Assembly: GCA_001275005.1 (NCBI GenBank)
Contig: JWZX01000938.1
Span: 1 to 25,805 of the forward strand
Direction: 5' to 3'
DNA length: 25,805 nt
From: Chrysochromulina tobinii
Taxonomy: Eukaryota; Haptophyta; Prymnesiales; Chrysochromulinaceae
The notes under the pieces were generated by a model that worked only from the letters and a program-made list of their open reading frames with translations, searched no databases and had not been told where the DNA came from. Positions 1 through 8,409 of this stretch are shown here, in pieces. Each line of letters starts with the position of its first letter. Within the stretch, counting starts at the first letter, position 1. Position numbers and translations under genes: made by a program.

Positions 1-1
1 G

Positions 2-3000
2 TTTGAGAACTGGGTGGGTCACATAGCGCAGCTCGAGGTGCCGCGGCCAGGCATGGCGGTGCTGCGCTTCACGGACGTTGCCTCCGCTGTGCGCGCCGCT
101 AGGAGCATCCATGGCCAGCGCGGCATGGCGGTGCGACCGGCAAACGCGCCGACGCCCATGCCGCCGGGTGCCCTGCCGCCGGCGGTGCAACCTCACCGGG
201 CGACGACATGGGCGCCGCCGCCGTCGATGTCAGGTCACCCACTTCCTCTGCCGCCGTCGATGCACCCGCACGGTGGCGACCCGCACGGCGGCGGTGCACC
301 GCCGCCCCCTCACGCGCCGATGCCGGCGTGGCGATCCATCAGCACCGCGATGAGCACTGGATCCGCCTCTCTCGGTTCCTTCCCGCCAAGCGCCGTGATG
401 AGCGCTGGATCCGCCTCTCTCGGTTCCTTCCCGCCAAGCGCCGTGATGAGCGCTGGATCCGCCTCTCTCGGTTCCTTCCCGCCACGGCACGCAGGAGGCG
501 GCGATCGCGGCGGCGGTGATCGCGGATTCGGCGGCGATCGAGGCGGCGGCGATCGTGGAGGCGGCGATCGTGGAGGCGGCGGCGATCGAGGCGGCGGCGA
601 TCGAGGCGGCGGCGATCGAGGCGGCGGCGATCGCGGAGGCGGCGGCGATCGGGCGGCGACGGTGCTCGCGACGGCGTTCGCCGTATTTGGCAGAGCCGAC
701 CTGACAATGGACGCGACGGTGGCCGCGAGGGCGGCCGCGACGACGGCCGTGATCACGGCCGCGACAACGGCGGCTACTGGGGTTATGGGGGCTACGGCGG
801 CTTCCGTGAGCGAGATCGAGATCGAGATCGAGATCGAGATCGAGACGAGCTCGGCCGTGACAGTGGCCGCGATGGTGGTCGCGATGGCAGCCGCGATGGC
901 GGTCGCGATGGAGGTCGCGATGGCGGTCGCGATGGAGGTCGCGATGGCGGCCGCGATGGAGGTCGCGATGGCGGCCGCGATCGGGCCGACCCGCGCTTCC
1001 GTCACGAAGGCGTCGACGATTTTGGAGGCCTCGGCTATGGCTCGTCTTGGGCACGCGGCGGCAGCGGGCGCGACGGCGGCAGGGACGGCGGCAGGGACGG
1101 CGGCAGAGACGGCGGCAGGGACGGCGGCAGGGACGGCGGCAGAGACGGCGGCAGGGACGGCGGCAGGGACGGCGGCAGAGACGGCGGCAGGGACGGTGGG
1201 AGAGACGGGGGCAGAGACGGTGGGAGAGACGGTGGGAGAGACTGGGCTGGTCCCGCCCGAGACGGCGCCACCGCCCGAGACGGCGTCCCCGCCCGAGACG
1301 GCGTTCACGCTCATCGGGAGACGCGAATCGAATCTCGCACCGTGCGAGATCGCTTCGAGCGCCCCAGTGCGCATGGCTCGTCGGCCGTTGGCTCGTTGGC
1401 CGTTGAGGCCTTCGCGCCTACTGCTCCCCCGTCCAGCATGCCGCTTTTGCCACCTCCGTCGCGCCCCTCAACCGCGGTTGGAATGCATGCGTACGGCGGA
1501 GGGTCGGCGGTTGGAATGCATGCGTACGGCCGAGGGTCGGCGGTTGGCCCGGCGGTGGCGCCTGACGAGTCGCACCCGCGGTCCGCGCCGCCGCCATCTG
1601 ACTTCAAGCCGATGCCGCTGCCTGAGCAAGGCGGTGGCGGCGGCGGCAGGCCTCGCGACCCGCCTCAGCAACGTCACCCCAACGCCAACGAGGACTCCCG
1701 TGCGGAGTGCCTCGAGGGCGTCGACCGCCAGGCAAGTGGGCGCGAGGCGGCTGGGATCGCAATCTCGGACCCATCTCGGACTGAGATCGCAATCTCGGAC
1801 CCATCTCGGGCTGGGATCGCGGGCCGAGCTGACGCGGGGCGCGCTAGCAGTGCACCACGCGTTGCCGAGTCAGAGGGTGGCGTGGTGTGGCCTAATGACA
1901 CGCCCGCCGCCGCGCCCGTGGTGACAGCCGCCGACGCGACGCCCGCGCCCTGGTCGGCGGGAGGGGCGCCCATCTCGGCGCCCTCGTCGGCGGGAGGGGC
2001 ACGTATGGCAGCAGCACGGCGAGCCGAGGATTCCTTGACGATGCGCGCGCTCGGCCGCTCAGCAAACAGCGGCGCGTGCCTCGCGTGCAGTGGCAAGCAA
2101 AGGCCGCACACGTGTGGCCGCGTCGATGCTGGGCGCTCCACCGCTAACGGCGCAGTCGTGGGCGGCAAGACCATGCCCAGCAACCCGACGCAGGAGGGCG
2201 CGCAGACGCCGTTCGCCGCGCCTCCCGCCGCGCCTCTCGCCGCGCCCGTCACGGCGCCTGTCGGCTCGGCTAAGCGCTCACATTCGGCAGAAGCCGAGGG
2301 TGAGGCCGAGGGTGAGGCTGAGGGTGAGGGCGAGGGCGGCGCGCTGTCACGAGCGCCTCTGGCCAAGAAGGCGCGCAACGGGCGCAAGGGCGAGCTCTCG
2401 GGGCTGCTCGACTACGGCAAGGACGCAAGCATGGACTTGGTGTCGCAACTCGGCCTCGCGGGACAGCGGCGCACGGCCGTCAAGGCGAACGGCCCTAACG
2501 GCCCTGACAAGGCAGTCAAGGCTGACAAGGCGGACGAGGCGGAAGGAGCGGTGGAGCCGCATGGTGTGAATTCACACCAAGCAGACGCGATGGAGGTCGG
2601 GGTGCCCGCCCATATGTGGGAGTGCCTCAAGTGCACCATGCACAACCAGAACGCGCAGTCCAAGTGCGCCGCTTGCGGCAGCCGACGGCAGAAGAAGCCA
2701 GCGGTCTCGGACAAGGCGAAAGCGCTGGGTGCCAAGGCCGAGGTGAAGGCCAGGGCGGAGGCGGGGGCGGAGGGGAGGCAGGAGGACGAGGGCGAGCAGC
2801 AACAGCAACTTCAGCAAATTCAGCGAGATCCCTCTCAAGGCCAAACCGGTGCCGAGTGCCCCTTGTGCTACCGCTGTTTCGAGAGCGCCAAGGGGATGAA
2901 GCGGCACCTGCACGCGTGCAAGGGGAGGTCGGAGGGCCGTGTTGGGCAGGAGCAGGGCGAGGAGCACGAAGAGGCGCGAGCGGCGGCGGAGGAGGAGGCT

Positions 3001-3957
3001 GAGGAGGAGGCTGGCGGGGAGGAGCCGGCGGCCCCCAGGCTGTCGTGTGGGTACTGCACCCGCACGTTCGGCAACCATGGCGCGCTCGCGAGACACATGG
3101 GCGCGTGCAAGCAGCGTCCGGCAGAGGAGGAGGAGCTGGAGGAGGTGGAGGAGGAGGAGGAGGATGAAGAGGAGGAGCAGGGCGACCAGCTGACGTGCCG
3201 GTGGTGCCAGAAGCAGTCGAAGAGCCTCGCGGGCATCAAGGTCCACATGCGAAAGTGGTGCAAGATGCGCCCAGATGCAGAGGAGGGGGATGGTAACGAG
3301 GACGACGAGGAGGAGCAGGAGCCGCAGCAGCACGAGGATCGGGAGACGCGAGTGCAGGAGGAGAAGTGGGCGACCGCCCAGTGCCCGTGGTGCCATCAGG
3401 CGTTCAAGAGGCTCAAGACGCACTTGCGCCATTGCCCACGAACGCCGGGGGTCGACGAGGATGATGAGGAGGAGCAGGAGTTGGACCAGGCACAGCAGCG
3501 GGAGGATGCCGACGAGGGCGACGACGACGAGGGCGACGGCACGGGCAGCGCGGCAGCCGGCGGTGGCGAGCGGCGGCGGCGCGGCGGCGAGCGCGAACTC
3601 GTCGTCGGTTCGCGCGTCGAGGCACACTATGGCATTTCGGACGATGAAGCCTGGTGGCCAGGTACCATTACACGGCTGTGTACCAACGGTGACGTGGACG
3701 TGCAGTACGACGATGGTGACTTTGAGGCTCGGAAGCCGCGGCGGCGCGTGCGCCCGTGCCGCGGCGCCGCCGCTGCGAGCACTGCGAGCACTGCCACGCA
3801 TACCCTGATGCATCCTCGGCATTCGCACGTGGCATTTGTGGGCGCGCGGCCGCCACGCGGCGACTCCGCCATCGACACCCACAACGACGCCGATGCGGAG
3901 CTGCAGAGTGACGATGATGACGAGGTGCTGCTCGTCTCGGCCGTCAACGTCCATTGA
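2..3957 (+). CDS. Composite RNA/chromatin-binding protein: RRM, RGG-like repeats, RanBP2 finger, four C2HC fingers, Tudor-like domain (5' partial, frameshifted)
   Basis: The window opens inside the second half of an [20 protein letters not shown] followed by the RNP1-like strand MAVLRFTD and helix [12 protein letters not shown] (about 2-150). A Pro-rich linker and GGGDR repeats follow in the frame of base 2. From about base 652 the protein continues in the next frame as GRDGG and RD repeats, then a long disordered stretch. A RanBP2-type zinc finger (WECLKCT, N, then CAAC; 2617-2690) is followed by four C-x2-C fingers (about 2854-2922, 3040-3114, 3190-3267, 3376-3444) separated by Glu/Asp-rich linkers. 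A Tudor/Agenet-like domain ([25 protein letters not shown]; 3598-3750) precedes an acidic C-terminus and TGA. RRMs and RanBP2 fingers bind single-stranded RNA, and Tudor-like folds often read methylated Arg or Lys, so a nuclear RNA-processing or chromatin role is inferred. The gene starts upstream. The frame change at 651-653 is probably a missing G in a G run rather than true decay, because both frames keep domain-like composition. Confidence 0.8.
350..484 (+). repeat. Three tandem copies of a 48-bp in-frame repeat
   Basis: Units start at 350, 398 and 446, each beginning ATGAGC and containing GGATCCGCCTCTCTCGG. They encode a 16-residue unit, [16 protein letters not shown]. The first copy differs by one base early in the unit and the third is cut short where the GGGDR region begins. 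Near identity at DNA level points to recent duplication. Confidence 0.95.
491..650 (+). repeat. GGCGGCGGCGATCG-type repeat encoding GGGDR units
   Basis: Runs of GGCGGC(GGC)GATCGN encode GGGDR and GGGGDR units in the frame of base 2. The same DNA read one frame off gives RRRRS, which allows open frames on both strands. The coding frame changes at the downstream edge of this block. Confidence 0.9.
811..1234 (+). repeat. GAGATC hexamer and 12-bp GRDG-coding repeats
   Basis: A GAGATC run (811-845) encodes Arg-Asp dipeptides. Two blocks of 12-bp units follow: GGTCGCGATGGN at about 866-980 and GGCGGCAGGGAC/GGCGGCAGAGAC at about 1069-1234. All encode GRDG/RDGG units in the frame that continues to the stop at 3957. 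Such Arg/Gly/Asp-rich tracts are typical of disordered tails of RNA-binding proteins. Confidence 0.9.
1476..1541 (+). repeat. Two tandem 33-bp in-frame repeats
   Basis: Copies at 1476-1508 and 1509-1541 begin GGTTGGAATGCATGCG and differ at one base. They encode [11 protein letters not shown] and [11 protein letters not shown] in the frame of the downstream zinc fingers. The in-frame length supports translation of this frame here. Confidence 0.9.
1755..1814 (+). repeat. Two tandem 30-bp in-frame repeats
   Basis: Copies begin at 1755 and 1785 with GATCGCAATCTCGGACCC and encode [10 protein letters not shown] and [10 protein letters not shown]. Like the 33-bp repeat, the unit is a multiple of three and lies in a disordered linker of the large RNA-binding protein. 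Confidence 0.85.
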
Positions 3958-4351
3958 GTCGACTCGCCAATGCAGGCTCGAGCCTCAAGCATCGTCTAGA
4001 TACTGAGCTTCCCTTGCTGAGCATCGTACAAAGACGCCTCCCGTGTTGAGCTCGGCTGTTGAGTAATAGAGTGATTTGTAACTGAACAAGCTACCTACCA
4101 ATTGGCGGTAACATCAACCGTTGCGAGAACTTCGCTGTTGTGAACATCTGTAATGTCGAAAATACCCCAATCATTATCTGAATTATTGGTTTCGTCACAC
4201 TCTCGCTCCATTTTCAAACATACCTGAAGCCGAGGGGGGGTCTCAGGCCTCGGCTAAAAATGGGATTGTTTGGGGTGTCGAGTCAGGTTTTTTTCGGTCG
4301 CTCCATTTTGTCAGCGCTTGCCCCTTGACAAATCCGAAGAGCGTCAGCCTG
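3958..4351. other. Intergenic region between the RNA-binding protein and the ammonium transporter
   Basis: This stretch is clearly more A/T-rich than the flanking genes and has no convincing coding frame. It must hold the 3' end of the upstream gene and the promoter and 5' UTR of the transporter. I see no AATAAA signal and no clear TATA box. Confidence 0.6.
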
Positions 4352-5908
4352 ATGGCTAGTCAGGCCGATGTGGCGTTGCTGCAGGCGCAAGTGGCGGCGC
4401 TTCAATCCGCCGTCGAAACACTGCAGGCAGCTCAGAACTTGGCCGGCCAAGCAGCTGACACATGGTGGATGCTTTCAAACGGCATCCTGGTCTTCTTCAT
4501 GCAGTGCGGCTTCGGCATGCTTGAGGCCGGCTCGGTGTCTGCGCGCGCAACGCAGAATATTCTGCTGAAGAACTTGATGGACACTGCGATCGGCTGCCTG
4601 CTTTGGTGGGCGATCGGCTACGCTATTGCCTTCGAGGGCACCAACCCTTTCATCGGCACTGCGAGCGCCGACAACACTCTCTTCTTCACGATCGCATATA
4701 TTCGTGAGGATGATGCGGCCTTCGACTTCAACGGCACTGGTACGGTCGCGCCGGGCTCGTACGGAAGACATTGGGCGTTCTGGTGGTGGCAGTTCACCTT
4801 CGCATCCGTGGCCGCGACGATCGTGTCGGGCGCCGTTGCCGAGCGCGCGCAGCTCATCGCTTACATCGTCTACTCCTCGGTGATGACGCTCCTCATTTAC
4901 CCGGTGTGCGCGCACTGGGTGTGGTCTGAGTACGGCTGGCTCTCGACCCTAAACCCGAACGCCTTTAATGGCGGTGCCCTCGATTTTGCGGGATCGGGTG
5001 CGGTGCACATGACGGGCGGCATCGCCGGTCTGGTGGGGGCCGCCGTCATCGGCCCGCGCCCGGGGCGATTCACCCCGCCATACAACAAGTTCCGCCTTCC
5101 TACCTGTGGGGGGCCGCCGCTCCCCCCTCCTATCGAAATGCCCGGCCACAGCACGGTGCTGCAGGCCCTGGGCACTTTCATCCTGTGGATGGGCTGGTAC
5201 GGCTTCAACGCAGGCTCCACGGTCATGATCACCGGCGCCGGCGCCGCCACCGCGGCGCCCATCTTCATTCGTACCACGCTCTCGGGATCCATCGGCGGCC
5301 TGTCTGCGGTCACGATGGAGCGCTACCTGGGCACGGGCAAGATATGGAGCGTAGGCGCGATGTGCAACGGCACCCTCGCCGGTCTCGTCTCGGTCACCGC
5401 GGGCTGCGCCACCATCCCCATCTGGGCCGCCGTCATCCACGGGTTCATCGGCTCACTTGTGTACCGCTACTCGGCAAAGTTCGTGACCGAGGTGCTCTGC
5501 GTCGACGACCCCCTCGACGCCTTCGCGGTGCACGGCGCATGCGGAGCGTGGGGCGTCCTTGCGGCAGGTCTCTTCTCGGAGCCCCAATACTCGAACGTCG
5601 TCCATGGTGTGGCAGGGGGGGGCGGGCTCTATGGCGGCGGGCGGGCCCTGGGCGCGAACATCATCTACATCCTCTCCATCACCATGTGGACCTTCACCAC
5701 CTCCTTCTCAGTCTTCTGGACTCTCCGGAGCTTCGGCGTCCTACGCGCCGATCATACCAACTACGCCGGTCCTCAAACTGCCACATTCACAGACGCGCCG
5801 AACCAGATAAGCTTCGACGGCTCGAAGCACGGCCTGCAGCCTTACGAGGGCGGAGGGGTCCCCCCCAAACTGGATCCTGCCAAACCCGTCCCGACCTCGG
5901 AGGCCTAG
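4352..5908 (+). CDS. AMT1-type ammonium transporter
   Basis: A 518-residue polytopic membrane protein that would take up ammonium at the plasma membrane or an internal membrane. The family signature is intact: DFAGSGAVHMTGG at about 211-223 holds the conserved Asp211 and first pore His219, and AFAVHGACGAWG at about 390-401 holds the second pore His394. CAHWVWSEYGWL (187-198) matches the region around the periplasmic Trp of AmtB, and TIVSGAVAERA (156-166) is also typical. About eleven membrane segments are visible. I take the ATG at 4352; the in-frame TTG 27 bases upstream is not a plausible eukaryotic start. Residues 1-36 form Leu/Ala/Gln heptads before the first membrane segment. The tail keeps FDGSKHGLQPYEG, resembling the GLDxSKHGGxAY regulatory motif of plant and algal AMT1 proteins, but a longer insert precedes it. 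Organism-level role: nitrogen nutrition. Confidence 0.96.
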   Translation: MASQADVALLQAQVAALQSAVETLQAAQNLAGQAADTWWMLSNGILVFFMQCGFGMLEAGSVSARATQNILLKNLMDTAIGCLLWWAIGYAIAFEGTNPFIGTASADNTLFFTIAYIREDDAAFDFNGTGTVAPGSYGRHWAFWWWQFTFASVAATIVSGAVAERAQLIAYIVYSSVMTLLIYPVCAHWVWSEYGWLSTLNPNAFNGGALDFAGSGAVHMTGGIAGLVGAAVIGPRPGRFTPPYNKFRLPTCGGPPLPPPIEMPGHSTVLQALGTFILWMGWYGFNAGSTVMITGAGAATAAPIFIRTTLSGSIGGLSAVTMERYLGTGKIWSVGAMCNGTLAGLVSVTAGCATIPIWAAVIHGFIGSLVYRYSAKFVTEVLCVDDPLDAFAVHGACGAWGVLAAGLFSEPQYSNVVHGVAGGGGLYGGGRALGANIIYILSITMWTFTTSFSVFWTLRSFGVLRADHTNYAGPQTATFTDAPNQISFDGSKHGLQPYEGGGVPPKLDPAKPVPTSEA

Positions 5909-6573
5909 GGATTGGCCCCACCCTCGCGTAGCAGGCACGATTCCCGAATGGAATGGAGCCGACACGGCACAGACCCTCATATGGACTCAAGCACCCACGG
6001 GCCTGCACGCGCACCGATCTCTGTCTCGGTGGAGGGAGCACTCCCGCAAAAGAGCGCTCCCTTGGGGTGGTACAAAAATTTCTCGGCGTGATTCAAGAAG
6101 CTACATTGAGAAAGATGGCTTGGACATAACTCAAGTTGGCGCAACGTACATAACGGCGGGGCAGCTTACCACATCTCCAATAACCTGGGCGAGGGCAGAG
6201 CGACGCTCCGAGAATAACTGGGGGGGGGGCGGCGGGTGCGAGGAGCCCACGAGGCAGGCCCCACGTTAGCCCCACGGGTCTATCTTGAGAGCGGGTAATC
6301 ATAGGCGGAGCATGAAATAGCTCCGTTGTAGCATATTCATGGGCTAGTAGGGGGTGCGGTCCGTCCTGTACAGCGCCCCAGGTGTGGAGATGCACCTCGG
6401 TGGGTTCCTCGCAGACCACGTTAGACCACGCTGCAAGCGCTGCACGCACGACGGCACAATTAGTGTCTCTCATGAGTCGGTGTTCAGTGTTGACGGAGAA
6501 CATGTTTTCTCGCCGAGGGTTTGGCGGCTCTAGTCCAACACTGTCTGTGTCTCGGCCAACACTCGGCCAGAGA

Positions 6574-6605
6574 GCGCGCGCGCGGCGCCGCGCGCGCGCG
6601 CGCGC
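6574..6605. repeat. Alternating GC palindrome
   Basis: An uninterrupted G/C stretch of alternating CG dinucleotides centred on GGCGCC, so the two halves are reverse complements. It could form a hairpin or Z-DNA. It lies about 300 bp upstream of the phosphatase ATG, and two CTCGGCCA copies (6551 and 6562) sit just before it. Confidence 0.85.
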
Positions 6606-6670
6606 CCGCCACAACAGCTCGCCAACTCTAAACCAACTCGCAACTGGCAAATCCTACTTTGATGAACCGC

Positions 6671-6700
6671 AAAGTCAAGTCTTGACTTGACTTGACTTGA
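6671..6700. promoter_or_regulatory. CTTGA tandem repeat with inverted copy
   Basis: AAGTCAAG (6672-6679) and CTTGACTT (6681-6688) are perfect reverse complements around one T. The right arm continues as four tandem CTTGA units (6681-6700). The block is about 200 bp upstream of the phosphatase ATG. TTGAC is the core of plant W-boxes, but no cognate factor is known here, so a regulatory role is only a guess. Confidence 0.45.
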
Positions 6701-6896
6701 ACCATGTACAATTGAATCCAGAAACCGTAAAGTTACAACTTGCTCTTCTCGCTCATTTTTCCGCGTTTTTTTTAGATTTCGAGTTTTTTTAGATTCCGCT
6801 CTAGACTCGACTCGCAGGTCTGGCCCTTGGAATTTCTTCATATCCCCGGGGGGCTTGGAGGCCACATTTGTGGCACCACAAAGCGAGTGTGCGGAG

Positions 6897-7838
6897 ATGG
6901 CAGCTTCGTCAAGCGTCGCTCAAAATGACATCAAGCCAATACCTGGTTTGCAGCCTGGGAGCGAACTGTTCGAAGTTCTCGTTGGAGATGCGGAGATCGT
7001 TCTCAAGGGTGAGGACCAATCAACCACCCGCGACGTGATGCTTAACGGGGAGCGGCTGGTCATCGCGATGATTGCCGACGGGCACGGTGGCAAGGAAGCG
7101 TCGGCGCATTGCAAGGCGATGGTCGTCGACGAGCTCCTCAAGGGGCTGAAAGTCCCCGACGGGTTGCATGTGCGAGCTGCGGGCACTCACGCATTCTTGA
7201 AGGCGCACGAAGAGGTTCTCGCGATGATGGGAACGACTGCTGGCAGCACGCTCAGTGTGATCGTGCTCAACGCTACTCGCGCCGAGCTGACCGTGTTGCA
7301 CTGCGGCGACAGTGTGGCTCGCCTCATCCCCCGCCGTTCAGCTGCAATGGGCCTCTGCGAGGACCACCGACTCGAGTCGTCCGAATCCGAGCGCGCGCGG
7401 GTGTGCGCGATGGGGGGCAAAGTCGCGCGCGCGATGGACCGCCACGGCCGGCCTTCGGGCCCCGTGCGCTTGTGGCCTGGCGGCGTCGCCCAGGCCCGAG
7501 CCATCGGGGATCGCGATGTCGGTCACTTCATCGACCCGAAGCCTTTTGCTCGCACGTACAAGCTGCCTGCGGCCGAGTCGTTTGCGGTCGTCGTTGCCTC
7601 CGACGGCGTGTGGGATGCTCTCTTGCCGTCGGCCGTGGACGGCATCATACGCTCTTCGATGGTTTGCCAGCCTGCGGATTCCGCGAGGCTGGTCATCCAA
7701 TCATCGCTGATTCAACGACACGCCTACAGCAACGACGGGGACAGAATACCTAAGGACGACACCTCCTGCATCGTGATCCGCGTTGAAAGCGACAGCGACC
7801 TATTACGTGGTGGCGGCTGCTGCTGCGTGATCAGCTGA
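6897..7838 (+). CDS. PP2C-family protein serine/threonine phosphatase with C-terminal CaaX-like box
   Basis: A 313-residue metal-dependent (Mg/Mn) Ser/Thr phosphatase. PP2C motifs appear in order: GED (38-40, divergent first metal motif), IADGHGG (59-65), TAGSTLSVIVL (114-124), HCGDSVARL (135-143), EDHRL (155-159), GGVAQARAIGDRDVG (195-209), VVVASDGVWD (231-240) and KDDTSCIVIRV (286-296). The metal-binding Asp of DGHGG, the SDG Asp236 and the terminal DD pair are all present. The catalytic domain fills nearly the whole protein. The last residues are GGGCCCVIS: CVIS fits a CaaX box with Ser at the end, which usually favours farnesylation, and the adjacent Cys residues could be palmitoylated. 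Membrane anchoring is therefore inferred. The start is the ATG at 6897, since the frame's earlier TTG at 6855 is unlikely to initiate. Substrate unknown. Confidence 0.93.
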   Translation: MAASSSVAQNDIKPIPGLQPGSELFEVLVGDAEIVLKGEDQSTTRDVMLNGERLVIAMIADGHGGKEASAHCKAMVVDELLKGLKVPDGLHVRAAGTHAFLKAHEEVLAMMGTTAGSTLSVIVLNATRAELTVLHCGDSVARLIPRRSAAMGLCEDHRLESSESERARVCAMGGKVARAMDRHGRPSGPVRLWPGGVAQARAIGDRDVGHFIDPKPFARTYKLPAAESFAVVVASDGVWDALLPSAVDGIIRSSMVCQPADSARLVIQSSLIQRHAYSNDGDRIPKDDTSCIVIRVESDSDLLRGGGCCCVIS

Positions 7839-8409
7839 GAGGCGATCAGCGATTAGTCTAGGGGCCCGCGTGGCTGTGCCCAGTGCCCGGTGCCCTGTCC
7901 GGTCGCATACCGATCCGTTCCGCGGTTCCTGTTGGTTCCTGCAGTTCCCTCACTGGGCATATACAGAAAATCATTAGTGTGACAAAATTGTAAATTCGGA
8001 TAAAAAGGCTGCTGAGATCGGCCAGTACAATGATCCAGTAGCGGAGTCCATAACCCCCATCACACGACACGGAGGCGGGGCGAACATACCGGCAAAATCC
8101 GTCGATCGCCATCGCGTCTCCACGCCAGCCCCGGCTGCCAGATCGGGTACATTAGTACGCGTCCGGAACGTGAAGGTGATTCACCGCGCCCTCCACGTTG
8201 TGTCTCCACGGGACCTGTGGTTGTGCGTCTTGCCGAGATGGCCAAATAACGTGAACGTGTAACGTGAACGTGTGCATTTAACGTGAACACGCTTGGTGTG
8301 CTGTGAATGAACACGCTGGTCCTGTGGGAAACTGTGCGCTCCGTACGATGGCGGCGCTTGAGCTACAGCGCGGCAGTCGACGTAACGCATTGGCCCCGAC
8401 GGCGCACCC
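7839..8409. other. Intergenic region between the PP2C and homeobox genes
   Basis: No convincing coding frame. It holds the 3' end of the phosphatase gene and the promoter or leader of the homeobox gene. The distinctive element is the AACGTGAA direct-repeat cluster at 8247-8291, with a diverged copy near 8166-8178. Confidence 0.6.
8247..8291. promoter_or_regulatory. Three direct repeats of TAACGTGAACGTG upstream of the homeobox gene
   Basis: Two exact 13-bp copies are tandem at 8247-8259 and 8260-8272. A third (TAACGTGAACACG) lies at 8279-8291, and a variant (GAACGTGAAGGTG) at 8166-8178. The cluster ends about 120 bp before the homeobox ATG. Repetition and ACGTG cores suggest a binding-site array; this is inference. 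Confidence 0.5.

Larger units (their letters stand above)
5909..6896. other. Intergenic region between the AMT gene and the PP2C gene
   Basis: About 1 kb with no convincing gene. It contains a GC palindrome (6574-6605), a CTTGA repeat with an inverted copy (6671-6700), and two T-rich tracts ending in TTTTTTTAG (about 6765-6795). The T-rich tracts resemble 3' splice sites and could mark a 5'-UTR intron of the phosphatase gene. Open frames here on both strands encode no recognisable motif. Confidence 0.6.

Noticed and set aside
662-693. A 32-nt GT-AG intron (GTGCTC to GGCAG) that would also repair the frame in the first gene
   Set aside because: The length fits the frame change, but 32 nt is far shorter than the other introns here (82-282 nt). 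The sequence inside reads as sensible GARDG-type coding in the downstream frame, so a missing G at 651-653 is simpler.
350-1234. Repeat clusters as a possible CRISPR array
   Set aside because: Units are contiguous, in-frame and protein-coding with no unique spacers, and the context is a eukaryotic gene.
230-1374. Long open frames on the minus strand across the repeat region (Pro/Ser- and Ala/Val-rich)
   Set aside because: They are shadows of GGC/GAC/CGC repeats read in reverse. Their composition is pure low complexity, and the plus strand carries recognisable RRM and zinc-finger domains in the same gene.
2572-3954. 460-residue minus-strand open frame opposite the zinc fingers
   Set aside because: Leu-rich sequence created by reading CTC/CTG complements of Glu-rich GAG tracts. 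The plus strand has conserved Cys/His ligands and a Tudor-like domain.
6093-6650. 185-residue minus-strand open frame between the AMT and PP2C genes
   Set aside because: No recognisable motif, includes an Arg/Ala run from the GC palindrome, and lies in an A/T-richer intergenic stretch. No support for a gene.
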